Below are positions 7,577 to 15,871 of a stretch of 64,000 nucleotides of DNA, in pieces. The stretch spans positions 1 through 64,000 of the forward strand of contig NZ_CADIKB010000007.1 of the NCBI RefSeq assembly GCF_902859825.1, given 5' to 3'. Each line of letters opens with the position of its first letter. Positions within the stretch are counted from its first letter, which is position 1. Under the pieces are notes generated by a model. The model did not search any database, was not told the DNA's origin, and saw only the letters and a program-made list of their open reading frames with translations. Position numbers and translations under genes: made by a program. The DNA comes from Paraburkholderia phenoliruptrix. GTDB lineage: Bacteria > Pseudomonadota > Gammaproteobacteria > Burkholderiales > Burkholderiaceae.

Positions 7577-8806
7577 CTAACCGCCGACCTCTCCGACATA
7601 CCGCGCCCGCGGCCGGATCAAACTGCCGTCGCGCGTCTGTTCCATGGCGTGCGCAATCCAGCCGACCACGCGTCCCACCGCAAACAGCGTGAACGCCGCG
7701 CCGGCGGGCAAGCCGAGCACACGCTCAATGGCGGCAAGCGCAAAGTCGACCGTGGGCTTTGCGCCGGTCGTATCGCGGACCGCGCGCGCCAGCGCTTCGA
7801 TCTCACCGAGCGGGGAGCGCGCCGGCGCGCATTCCCGCAGCAGGTCCAGCAGCAACCGCGCACGCGGATCGCCGTCCGGATAAAGCGGATGGCCGAAGCC
7901 CGACAGCACCGGTCCTTGCACACCTTGTTCGTGTCGCGACAGACGCGTGGCCAGAAAGCGGTCGAGATCGGCGGCGCGCGACGCTTCTTCCAATAGCGCG
8001 GCGATGCGCACGGTTTCGCCGCCGTGGCGCGGGCCGGCCAGCGCGGCGAGGCCGCCCGCAACCGCGCCGAACAGGTGCGTGCCCGTCGACGTAATACAGC
8101 GAACCGTGAACGTGGACGCGTTCAGCTCGTGATCTGCGCACGCCACCAGCGCGGCGCGCAGCAGCGCCGCCTGCTGCCGGTTGCGCACCTGCCACACCGA
8201 CGCCAGTTGCCGATGCAGCGGCGCATTCGACGGCGCGGCGGACATCATCCCAGCGGCCAGCAGCCGCATCACGGCGCATGCATTGTCGAGTTGCGCCTCG
8301 CGCCCGAGCGCCCAGACCCGCGGCAATTGCGCGGCCGCGGCCGGCAGCAGGACGAGCGCCCGGTCGAGCGGCGTGCTGTCGCTCCAGAGCTTGAGCCACG
8401 CGGCCCATTGAGCAGCGGCGAGCGGGACGGCGGGCGCATCGGCAATGCGCGCCGCGCTGCATTCCCATAACAAGGCCGCGATATCCTCCAGCGATTCCGT
8501 GCGCGCGAGCGCCATCGCATCGCGCCCGCGATACAGGAGGCGGCCGTCGGCAACGAGCGTGATCGACGATTCGAGCACCGGCACACCCCAGTCCAGCACC
8601 TTCTGCGCGACTTTGCCGGCGCGCTTGCCGTCTGCCTTGCGCCGCGCGAGGCGCCGCACTTCGCGCGCGTCATAGCGCCGCTGTTTGCCTTGCGCATCCG
8701 GCGAGGAACTCAGCAAGCCGCGGCTCACATACGCATAGAGCGTGGCGACGCTGATGCCGAGTTCGGCGGCGGCTTCAGCGGCGGTCAACGAGTCGGAAGA
8801 GGACAT
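7577..8806 (-). CDS. Helix-turn-helix/citrate synthase fusion protein
   Basis: This 409-residue protein joins a MerR/excisionase-type helix-turn-helix (residues about 6-55, LTAAEAAAELGISVATLYAY) to a citrate synthase domain (about 70-405). Active-site positions are kept: oxaloacetate-binding H226 in DHELNAS, catalytic H261 in GPRHGG, H306 in GFGHPLYP, D354 in TVDF, and the late arginines in RPRARYVG. It is therefore either a catalytically competent citrate or methylcitrate synthase that binds DNA, or a regulator sensing acyl-CoA or oxaloacetate with that fold. Its divergent neighbour is a CoA-transferase, and AT-rich palindromes lie between them, which favours local regulation. The substrate cannot be read from the sequence. 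Confidence 0.85.
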   Translation of the reverse strand: MSSSDSLTAAEAAAELGISVATLYAYVSRGLLSSSPDAQGKQRRYDAREVRRLARRKADGKRAGKVAQKVLDWGVPVLESSITLVADGRLLYRGRDAMALARTESLEDIAALLWECSAARIADAPAVPLAAAQWAAWLKLWSDSTPLDRALVLLPAAAAQLPRVWALGREAQLDNACAVMRLLAAGMMSAAPSNAPLHRQLASVWQVRNRQQAALLRAALVACADHELNASTFTVRCITSTGTHLFGAVAGGLAALAGPRHGGETVRIAALLEEASRAADLDRFLATRLSRHEQGVQGPVLSGFGHPLYPDGDPRARLLLDLLRECAPARSPLGEIEALARAVRDTTGAKPTVDFALAAIERVLGLPAGAAFTLFAVGRVVGWIAHAMEQTRDGSLIRPRARYVGEVGG

Positions 8807-8856
8807 AAAGGTAAGCGACGAGGTCGGAGTAGTAAGCGGCCGACAACCAAAGAATT

Positions 8857-8890
8857 CAATATATATTGATTATCATAATCAAGATTGATT
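8857..8890. promoter_or_regulatory. Overlapping AT-rich palindromes, candidate operator
   Basis: Three nested symmetries occur in a short AT-rich island within GC-rich DNA: CAATATATATTG (8857-8868, perfect), TTGATTATCATAATCAA (8866-8882, perfect around C8874), and AATCA/TGATT arms across 8878-8891. They sit between the HTH-citrate synthase and the CoA-transferase genes. They are the obvious binding-site candidates for the HTH domain and may overlap the promoters. Confidence 0.6.
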
Positions 8891-8914
8891 CGTGCAAGGC
8901 GCGCTTCTAGACTC

Positions 8915-8944
8915 GTTCACATTCCTCTCGACTCGAATGTGAAC
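8915..8944. promoter_or_regulatory. Perfect 10-bp inverted repeat just before the CoA-transferase start
   Basis: GTTCACATTC (8915-8924) and GAATGTGAAC (8935-8944) are perfect inverted repeats around a 10-base spacer. The second arm ends three bases before the ATG at 8948 and covers the ribosome-binding region. It could be a second operator or, in RNA, a hairpin that hides the start. Confidence 0.6.
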
Positions 8945-8947
8945 GCC

Positions 8948-10357
8948 ATGACCCCCGAACTCGCGCTCGATCACATCTGGACACTCGCTCGGGGTGAGCC
9001 CGCTGCGCTTCTCTCCGTCCACCTGACCGGCCAGGAGCCGGGCCTGCCGTCGGTGTTTCGCGTCGGCGCGCTCGCGTCGGCGACCATTGCGGCGACGGGC
9101 CTCGCGGCGGCGGAATACCATCGGCTGCGCACGGGACGCGGGCAGCACGTCACCGTGGACATGCGGCGGGCACTGGCGTCGTTTCGCAGCGAGCGGTATC
9201 TGGGAATCGACGGCGGCCCGCCGCCCGTGCTGCGCGATCCGGTGACCGGGTTCTACGAGACGCGCGACGGCCGCTGGATTCAACTGCATACGAATTTCGC
9301 GCATCACCTCGCGGGCGTGTTGAAGGTGCTCGGCTGCGGGAACGAGCGCGCGGCGGTCGCGTCGGCGATACGCGGCTGGGAGGGCGCCGTGCTCGACCAG
9401 ACGCTCGCCGATGCAGGCCTCTGCGCGGCACTGATCCGCACGCCCGACGAGTGGGCCGCGCTCGATCAGGCGAAAGCAATCGCGAGACTGCCGCTTTTCG
9501 AAATCGAGCGTATCGGCGATGCACCGCCGGAACTGGCGCGGCGTCATCTATCGCCATCCGGTCAGGGCGGCGCCCGGCCGCTGTCCGGCGTGCGCGTGCT
9601 GGACCTGTCGCGGATCATCGCCGGGCCGGTCGGCGGCCGCGCGCTCGCGCAGCATGGCGCCGAGGTGCTGATGATCAACGGCCCGCATCTGCCGAACATT
9701 GCGCCGCTCGTCATCGACAACAGCCGCGGCAAGCGCTCCGCCGTGCTCGATTTACGCGACGCTGCAGGCCGCGACACGCTGCGCGGACTGACGCGCGACG
9801 CCGATGTCTTTCTGCAAGCCTATCGCCCCGGCGCGCTGGCGGCGCGCGGCTTCGGTCCCGACGACGCCGCGCGCGTGCGGCCGGGCATCGTGTATGTATC
9901 GGTGTGCGCGTATGGATATGACGGACCATGGGCCTCGCGGCGCGGCTTCGACAGTCTCGTGCAGTCCGCGAGCGGCATTGCGGCGACTGAGTGGCAGGCA
10001 GCGGCATCGCCCGGACCGAGACATTTGCCGTGCCAGGCGCTCGATCACGCGACTGGTTATCTCGCCGCTTTCGGCGCCATGATCGCGCTGGCCCGGCGCG
10101 CGACCGAAGGCGGAAGCTGGCACGTGAAGGTATCGCTGGCGCAGACAGGCCGGTGGCTGCAATCGCTCGGCCAGATTCCGGATGGACAGACAGCGCCTGA
10201 CATCACGCTCGACGACGTGCGCGACTGCCTCGATACCGTTCAGTCCGAGTTCGGCCGCGTGCGGGCGGTGCAGCCGGCCGAGCAACTGGAGGAGACGCCG
10301 GCGTTTCTCGCGTTGCCGCCATCGCGGATCGGCGCGCACGAGGCGAAGTGGCTTTGA
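8948..10357 (+). CDS. CaiB/BaiF-family CoA-transferase with duplicated C-terminal-like half
   Basis: The 469-residue product contains a CaiB/BaiF (class III) CoA-transferase unit from about residue 210 (PLSGVRVLDLSRIIAGPVGGR), with the catalytic aspartate D366 in ALDHATGY. These enzymes move CoA between carboxylic acids. The first 200 residues resemble the second half of the same fold (AAEYHRLRTGRGQHVTVDM, GFYETRDGRWIQLH), so the order is half domain then full domain. The ATG at 8948 was chosen because upstream in-frame codons cross the palindromic control region; the ribosome-binding site is weak. It is divergent from the HTH-citrate synthase fusion, suggesting joint acyl-CoA metabolism. Substrate unknown. 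Confidence 0.8.
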   Translation: MTPELALDHIWTLARGEPAALLSVHLTGQEPGLPSVFRVGALASATIAATGLAAAEYHRLRTGRGQHVTVDMRRALASFRSERYLGIDGGPPPVLRDPVTGFYETRDGRWIQLHTNFAHHLAGVLKVLGCGNERAAVASAIRGWEGAVLDQTLADAGLCAALIRTPDEWAALDQAKAIARLPLFEIERIGDAPPELARRHLSPSGQGGARPLSGVRVLDLSRIIAGPVGGRALAQHGAEVLMINGPHLPNIAPLVIDNSRGKRSAVLDLRDAAGRDTLRGLTRDADVFLQAYRPGALAARGFGPDDAARVRPGIVYVSVCAYGYDGPWASRRGFDSLVQSASGIAATEWQAAASPGPRHLPCQALDHATGYLAAFGAMIALARRATEGGSWHVKVSLAQTGRWLQSLGQIPDGQTAPDITLDDVRDCLDTVQSEFGRVRAVQPAEQLEETPAFLALPPSRIGAHEAKWL

Positions 10358-10402
10358 CGGCGCGATGCGGCTGCGTCTGAGCGTCTTTCCCTAAGCGACG
10401 AA

Positions 10403-11149
10403 TTATTTGCGCAGTTCCGCCACGAAATCGTAGTAATCGTTGCGGCAGTACGTGTCGGTCAGTTCAATCGCACGCTGATCCGCGGTGTAGCCGACGCGTG
10501 TGATCAACAGCAGCGCTTCGTTCGGCGCGATACTCATCTGCTGCGCGATTTCCTCGCTCGCATTCACCGCGCGGAAGTGCTGCAGCGCGCGCACGATGGT
10601 CAGCCCGCGATTCTCCAGATACGTGTACAGCGAATCGCCGATCGCCTGCGGATCGGGAATCACCGCGGCGGGAAAGGTCGAATTCTCGACCGCCATCACA
10701 ATGCCGTCCGCCAGACGCAAACGCCGCAGACGCGTCACGGCCGCGGCCGGCGAAAGCCCCAGTTGGATCACTTCCTCGCGATTGGCCGGCTCTATTTCGC
10801 GGGAGAGCCACTTCGAGCTCGGCGTGAAGCCGCGCCGGCGCAGCATTTCGCTGAAGCTCGACAGCCGCGACAGTGGATCTTCATAGCGCGGCGTGATGAA
10901 ACTGCCGGCGCCTTGCGTGCGTCGAATCAGGCCTTGTTCGACGAGCAAGGCAATCGCCTTGCGCGAGGTGATTCGCGAAACGCCAAGCGCCTCCGAGAGC
11001 ACGCGCTCGGACGGCAGCGCCTCGCCGGCATTCCAGCGGTTCTCGTGAATCGCCGTGCCGAGCTTGCGGGCAAGTTGCAGATAGAGCGGCGTGTCGTTTT
11101 CCGGGTCCGGGCGCAGATCGCGCCAGCGGTCTTCCGAGGCAGAGGTCAT
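10403..11149 (-). CDS. GntR/HutC-family transcriptional regulator (UTRA domain)
   Basis: This 248-residue regulator has a GntR winged helix (about 20-85: PLYLQLARKLGTAIHENRWNAG, then LPSERVLSEALGVSRITSRKA). A UTRA ligand-binding domain follows (about 100-245) with RLRRLRLADGIVMAVENSTFP. UTRA domains bind small effectors such as sugar phosphates or amino acid breakdown products. It is divergent from the aldo/keto reductase and converges with the CoA-transferase gene. Neither effector nor target can be read from the sequence. Confidence 0.85.
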   Translation of the reverse strand: MTSASEDRWRDLRPDPENDTPLYLQLARKLGTAIHENRWNAGEALPSERVLSEALGVSRITSRKAIALLVEQGLIRRTQGAGSFITPRYEDPLSRLSSFSEMLRRRGFTPSSKWLSREIEPANREEVIQLGLSPAAAVTRLRRLRLADGIVMAVENSTFPAAVIPDPQAIGDSLYTYLENRGLTIVRALQHFRAVNASEEIAQQMSIAPNEALLLITRVGYTADQRAIELTDTYCRNDYYDFVAELRK

Positions 11150-11356
11150 GGGGCTTACGCTAGAAGGGCGAGGAGCAATTCTAAGACATCGGCGCGCCGC
11201 GTTATAGCGGGCTTTTGCCTGGTCGCCGGTCGGAGGCGGGCGCAGCCGCTAAACTCGTCGGTACGCATAGAGCCGCACCGCCGTGCTTGCGCGCCGCGTC
11301 GCTGCGCCGGTGCATGTGCGGAGCTTCAGCCACAGTCAGTCACTTCAGGAGTCAGC

Positions 11357-12202
11357 ATGACGAGCGATATCGCAAGCGTGAGCTTGCCCGACGGCGAGCG
11401 CATCCCGAAACTCGGGCAGGGCACATGGGAAATGGGCGAGCGGCCCGCGCGCCGCGCGGCGGAGATCGACGCGCTGCGATGCGGCATTGAGCTCGGCATG
11501 ACGCTGATCGATACAGCCGAAATGTACGGCGACGGCGCCACCGAATCGCTGCTCGGCGAAGCGCTTGCAGGACTGCGCGACCAGATATTCCTCGTCAGCA
11601 AGGTGTATCCGCATAATGCGAGCCGGCGCGGCGTGATCGCCGCGTGCGAACAGAGCCTCAAACGTCTGAAGACGGATCGGCTCGATCTGTATCTGCTGCA
11701 CTGGCGCGGCTCCGTGCCGCTCGCGGAAACGGTCGCGGCGTTCGAAGCACTGCGCGAGGACGGCAAAATCCGCCACTGGGGCGTGAGCAACTTCGACACC
11801 GACGACATGGAGGAACTCGTGGCCGTTGCCGGCGGCGCGGCGTGCGCGACCAACCAGATTCTGTATAACGTCGCGCGGCGCGGGCCCGAGTTCGATCTGC
11901 TGCCCTGGCTCGCCGCTCGCAACATGCCGACCATGGCCTACAGCCCCGTCGATCACGCGCGTCTGCCGAAACGCTCGCCGCTCGACGACATTGCAGGCGC
12001 GCGCGGCGTGTCGGTGTTTCAGGTGGCGCTCGCGTGGGTGCTGCAGCAGCCCGGTGTGTTCGCGATTCCCAAGGCGGGCCGCGTCGAGCACGTGCGCGAC
12101 AATCACCGCGCGCTCGAATTGCGGCTCGAGGCCGAGGAACTGGCTGCCATCGACGGCTATTTCAAGCCGCCGCGCGGCAAGCGCGCGCTGGAAATGCTCT
12201 GA
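11357..12202 (+). CDS. Aldo/keto reductase
   Basis: The 281-residue NADPH-dependent reductase shows the family tetrad: Asp and Tyr in LIDTAEMYG, Lys in LVSKVYP, and His in LYLLHWRG. The cofactor region includes AIPKAGRVEHVRDN near the C-terminus. The ATG at 11357 has CAGGAG just upstream; a much longer in-frame extension reaches into the gntR gene on the other strand and was discarded. It is divergent from the GntR regulator, which may control it. Carbonyl substrate unknown. Confidence 0.87.
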   Translation: MTSDIASVSLPDGERIPKLGQGTWEMGERPARRAAEIDALRCGIELGMTLIDTAEMYGDGATESLLGEALAGLRDQIFLVSKVYPHNASRRGVIAACEQSLKRLKTDRLDLYLLHWRGSVPLAETVAAFEALREDGKIRHWGVSNFDTDDMEELVAVAGGAACATNQILYNVARRGPEFDLLPWLAARNMPTMAYSPVDHARLPKRSPLDDIAGARGVSVFQVALAWVLQQPGVFAIPKAGRVEHVRDNHRALELRLEAEELAAIDGYFKPPRGKRALEML

Positions 12203-12268
12203 GCGCCGCGCTCGCCGCGCCGGCCGCAAGCATGCGGACAAGCACGCTCACAAGCACGGCCCGCGTTC

Positions 12269-12751
12269 TCAATTGCAGCTGTGATGCATGTGCACCGAGC
12301 CCAGCACCGCGACTTCGGCCGGCGTGTGCTTGAGCGAGTCGTCGTTGACCTCGCCCGCGTCCGCGACGAATTCGTCGACGATCGACGACACCGGCGTATT
12401 GCGCAGGCACAGCGACACGCGCTGCGTTTCGTTGGCCGGCAAGGACGCGCGCTGACCGAGGAACAGCACGCCGTACTGATAGCCGTGGATGATGCCGCGA
12501 ATGGCGCCGACACATTGACCCTGGGCGACGTTATCGCTTTTCTGCTTGCAGGTCTGCGCGAGCGAGTAGGCGGAGAAGCTGGGATCGACAGGCGGCGCGG
12601 CCTGCGACAACGTGGGCGACAGCGGCTGCGCAGCAGGCGCCGGCTTCTGCACGCCGGTTTGCGCGTGCGCGAGCGAGGCGAAGCCGAAAGCGGCGGCCGC
12701 CGCGAGGCCGGCGACCGCGCGTGCCGCGGAGCAGGGGACGTTTGCTTGCAT
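12269..12751 (-). CDS. Exported Rap1a/Tai-like protein
   Basis: The 160-residue product starts with a Sec signal peptide (about 1-30, ending AHAQ), then a Pro/Ala linker and a domain with four cysteines (TCKQKS, GQCVG, SLCLRN, HSCN at the C-terminus). The spacing and the CVGAIRGIIHGYQYG motif resemble the Rap1a/Tai immunity family, which is periplasmic, disulfide-bonded and blocks Tae4-type peptidoglycan amidases. No amidase effector is encoded beside it, so it would be an orphan or have another role. It lies downstream of the ABC transporter genes on the same strand but is separated from them by 85 bp. The family call is a pattern match by eye. Confidence 0.6.
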   Translation of the reverse strand: MQANVPCSAARAVAGLAAAAAFGFASLAHAQTGVQKPAPAAQPLSPTLSQAAPPVDPSFSAYSLAQTCKQKSDNVAQGQCVGAIRGIIHGYQYGVLFLGQRASLPANETQRVSLCLRNTPVSSIVDEFVADAGEVNDDSLKHTPAEVAVLGSVHMHHSCN

Positions 12752-12836
12752 GTTGTGGTGCCCTCATATCGAACGTTGAATCTGATATGAGGCAATTGCC
12801 GCGCTTTGGTTCCGGACCGGCGCGCGGCGCGCACAT

Positions 12837-15005
12837 CTATCGCGAAGCGTCGCCGTCGGCGTTTTTCGCCGGGCCGGTTGGCGCATCGTCGGGAGCGCCA
12901 GACACCTGCTCGCGTGAGGCGCTTTGCAGCGCGCGCAATTCGTCGACCGGAATATGACAGCGAATCCGATGCGCGCCACCGTCGCCCGCATTCGCAAACG
13001 GCGGGTCCTGCTGTTCGCAGATTGCGCCCAGCTTGCGCGGGCAGCGTGTATGAAACACACAACCGGAGGGCGGCGACGCGGCGCTCGGCAAATCGCCGGA
13101 CAGGCGTATGCGGGTTCTGCCCGGATGGCCGTCGAGCGTCGGTACCGATGACAACAGCGCTTCGGTATAGGGATGCTGCGGCCCGTCGAACACGGCAGCG
13201 GCCGGTCCGACTTCGAGCAGCCTGCCGAGATACAGCACGGCGATGCGATCAGACAAATAGCGCACCACGTGCAGATCGTGCGAAATGAATACATAACTGA
13301 CGCCGCGCTCGCGTTGCAGATCGGCAAGCAGATTGAGAATCGCGGCTTGCACCGAGACGTCGAGCGCGGAAGTCGGTTCGTCGCACACCACGACGCGCGG
13401 CTCGCCCGCGAAAGCGCGCGCAATCGCGACGCGCTGCTTGAGTCCGCCGGACAGCTGGCGCGTGCGCGAGCCGAGATAGCGCTCCGGCAAGCGCACGGCG
13501 GCGGTCAAGCTGGCGAGCCGTTCGTCGATGGCGGCACCGCGCAGCGCGCCAAGCCGCGACAACGCACGGCCGATCAGCCGCTTCACCGAATGCGCGCGGT
13601 TGAGCGCCGAGTCGGGATTCTGGAACACGATCTGCAGCGATTTCACCTGCTCGTCGTTGCGTCGCGTGACGCGCGCGGCGAGCGGCGCGCCGTCGAGTTC
13701 GAGCACGCTGCCCGCGTCGGGCGTGAGAAGGCCGAGCATCAGTTTCGCGAGCGTCGTCTTGCCGCTGCCCGACTCGCCGACGAGGCCGAGCGTCTCGCCG
13801 GCGGCGAGATCGAGCGACACGTTGTCCACCGCGCGCAGCGCCGCGCCGGAAACGTGGAATGTCTTCGACAGGTTCTCGGCGCGCAGCGCGAGCGCGCGCG
13901 GCGGGTTGCCGGCTGTCGCGTCGTTGCGTGCGGGCGATGTCCGCGGTTGGGCGCTTCCGCGCGGCAGCTCGATGGCGCGCTCGTGATAGTGGCAGCGCGA
14001 CATCTGATCGCCATGCGCCGCGCCGACACGGTACGGCGGCGGCGCCTCGCGGCGGCAGCGCTCGTCGGCGAGACGGCAGCGCTCCGCATAGATACAGCCT
14101 CGCGTCACCGAGCCCGGCGCGGGCAGGCCGCCCGCAATCGTGTCGAGGCGCTCGCTGTCCTTGCTGCGGCCCGCTGTGGGCAAACAGCGCAACAGCCCCA
14201 CCGTGTACGGATGACGCGGCCGCGTGAAGACGTCTTCTGTCGCGCCTTCTTCGACGAGCTTGCCCGCATACAACACGCCGACGCGTTCGCACATGCGCCC
14301 GATCACCGCGAGGTTGTGGCTGATGAACAGCACCGCGGTACCGAACTCGGCGCGCAGTTGTGCCACGAGGTCGAGCACTTCGGCTTCGACGGTGGCGTCG
14401 AGTCCCGTGGTCGGTTCGTCGAGAATCAGCAGAGCGGGGTTCGAGGCGAGCGCCATCGCAATCACCACACGCTGCTGCATGCCGCCGGACAATTGATGAG
14501 GATAACTGTCCATCACGCGTTCCGGCGACGCAATGCGCACCCGTTGCAGCATCTCTAGCGAGCGCTGCAAGGCTTCGCCGGGTGCGGCGCCTGCCGCCTC
14601 GAATGCTTCCGACACCTGCCGCGCAATGGTGAGCGACGGATTCAACGCGCGGCCAGGATCCTGATAGACCATCGAAATCGTATTCGCGCGCAGGGTGCGC
14701 AGCGCGTCGGCGTCGAGCTTGTTCACATCCGCGCCGGCAATGACGATCTTGCCCGCCTTCACCTTGCCGTTGCGCGGCAAATAGCGCAGCGCCGCCATCG
14801 CGACGGTCGACTTGCCGCAGCCCGATTCGCCGACGAGTCCATACGCTTCGCCGCGCCGCACGCGGAACGACACATCCTGCAGCACCTCGCGATCGCGTCC
14901 GCGCATCCGGTAGGCGACCGTCAGGCCGACCACGGTCAGCGCATCGGTGCGGTCGCTCTTCGACACGTCGAAGGCGGGGAACGAGGAGGGCGGCGGTCCG
15001 TTCAT
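12837..15005 (-). CDS. Oligopeptide-type ABC transporter, two fused ATPases (DppD-DppF-like)
   Basis: This 722-residue protein contains two complete ABC cassettes. The first (about 20-290) has Walker A GESGCGKST and signature LSGGMQQR; the second (about 400-660) has GESGSGKTT and LSGGLKQR. Each is followed by the C-terminal oligopeptide-transporter extension with clustered cysteines (GCIYAERC and GCVFHTRC). It powers peptide, opine or nickel uptake with the two permeases. The ATG at 15005 overlaps the preceding permease stop by four bases; the longer in-frame extension lies inside that permease. In most systems the two ATPases are separate genes. Confidence 0.9.
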   Translation of the reverse strand: MNGPPPSSFPAFDVSKSDRTDALTVVGLTVAYRMRGRDREVLQDVSFRVRRGEAYGLVGESGCGKSTVAMAALRYLPRNGKVKAGKIVIAGADVNKLDADALRTLRANTISMVYQDPGRALNPSLTIARQVSEAFEAAGAAPGEALQRSLEMLQRVRIASPERVMDSYPHQLSGGMQQRVVIAMALASNPALLILDEPTTGLDATVEAEVLDLVAQLRAEFGTAVLFISHNLAVIGRMCERVGVLYAGKLVEEGATEDVFTRPRHPYTVGLLRCLPTAGRSKDSERLDTIAGGLPAPGSVTRGCIYAERCRLADERCRREAPPPYRVGAAHGDQMSRCHYHERAIELPRGSAQPRTSPARNDATAGNPPRALALRAENLSKTFHVSGAALRAVDNVSLDLAAGETLGLVGESGSGKTTLAKLMLGLLTPDAGSVLELDGAPLAARVTRRNDEQVKSLQIVFQNPDSALNRAHSVKRLIGRALSRLGALRGAAIDERLASLTAAVRLPERYLGSRTRQLSGGLKQRVAIARAFAGEPRVVVCDEPTSALDVSVQAAILNLLADLQRERGVSYVFISHDLHVVRYLSDRIAVLYLGRLLEVGPAAAVFDGPQHPYTEALLSSVPTLDGHPGRTRIRLSGDLPSAASPPSGCVFHTRCPRKLGAICEQQDPPFANAGDGGAHRIRCHIPVDELRALQSASREQVSGAPDDAPTGPAKNADGDASR

Positions 15006-15871
15006 CGGTCGAGCACACCTTGAACGCCGTCGGCTATCAGATTCACGCCGACGACGAGCGTTGCAATCGCGCCGGCGGCGAACACGACGGTCCACCATGC
15101 GCCGCCCGCCATCAGCGTGTACGACTCGGAAAGCGCGAGGCCCCAGTCGGCGGAAGGCGGCTGAATGCCGAAGCCGAGAAACGACAGCGTGGCCACCGCG
15201 AAGATCGCGTAGCCGAGCCGCACGGTGGCTTCCACGATGATCGGCGGCAGCACGTTCGGCAGAATCTCCGCAAACATGATGTACGGCGCACGTTCGCCGC
15301 GCAGTTGCGCGGCGGCGACATAGTCGAGATGACGCTCCGCGAACACGGCGGCGCGCACCGTGCGCGCGGTGATCGGCGTGAACGTGATGCCGATCACGAG
15401 GATCACGGTGAAGTTCGACGCGCCGACGGCGGCGAGCGCGAGCAACGCGACGATGACGAGCGGCAGCGCAAGAATCGCGTCGATCGCGCGGCCCACTACG
15501 TTGTCGACCCAGCCGTCGAAGTAGCCGACGACGAGGCCGAGCGCCGTGCCCGCCGCGGTGCCGAGCAGCGTCGCGAGCGGGGCAATGGTGAGAATGTCGC
15601 GCGCGCCGACGATCACGCGCGAGAACACATCGCGCCCGAGCTGATCGGTGCCGAACCAGTGAGCGCGATCGGGCGGCGTCAGCGAATTGAGCGGATCGGA
15701 CGCGTAAGGGTCGAGCGGCACGAACCATGGGCCGGCAATCGCACACCCGATCCACCACGCGACAATGAGCACACCCGCGACGAAGGTGGGCGAGCGCAGC
15801 AGCACGCGCAATTGATCGAAGCGCGGTTCGCGGGCGGCGCGCGGCGTGGCCGGCGGAACGATCGTGCTCAT
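15002..15871 (-). CDS. Oligopeptide-type ABC transporter permease (DppC-like)
   Basis: This 289-residue inner-membrane protein has the DppC/OppC pattern: an N-terminal helix, HWFGTDQLGRDVFSRVIVGAR before the permease core, and the EAA-loop region (about residues 180-210). It forms the channel with the DppB-like subunit encoded upstream. Its start overlaps that gene's stop by four bases, and its stop overlaps the ATPase start, so the three genes are translationally coupled. No metal- or peptide-specific residues can be identified. Confidence 0.9.
   Translation of the reverse strand: MSTIVPPATPRAAREPRFDQLRVLLRSPTFVAGVLIVAWWIGCAIAGPWFVPLDPYASDPLNSLTPPDRAHWFGTDQLGRDVFSRVIVGARDILTIAPLATLLGTAAGTALGLVVGYFDGWVDNVVGRAIDAILALPLVIVALLALAAVGASNFTVILVIGITFTPITARTVRAAVFAERHLDYVAAAQLRGERAPYIMFAEILPNVLPPIIVEATVRLGYAIFAVATLSFLGFGIQPPSADWGLALSESYTLMAGGAWWTVVFAAGAIATLVVGVNLIADGVQGVLDR

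Noticed and set aside
10577-11356. 260-codon N-terminal extension of the aldo/keto reductase
   Set aside because: It overlaps the gntR gene and reads as arginine-rich noise; the ATG at 11357 with its CAGGAG gives family length.
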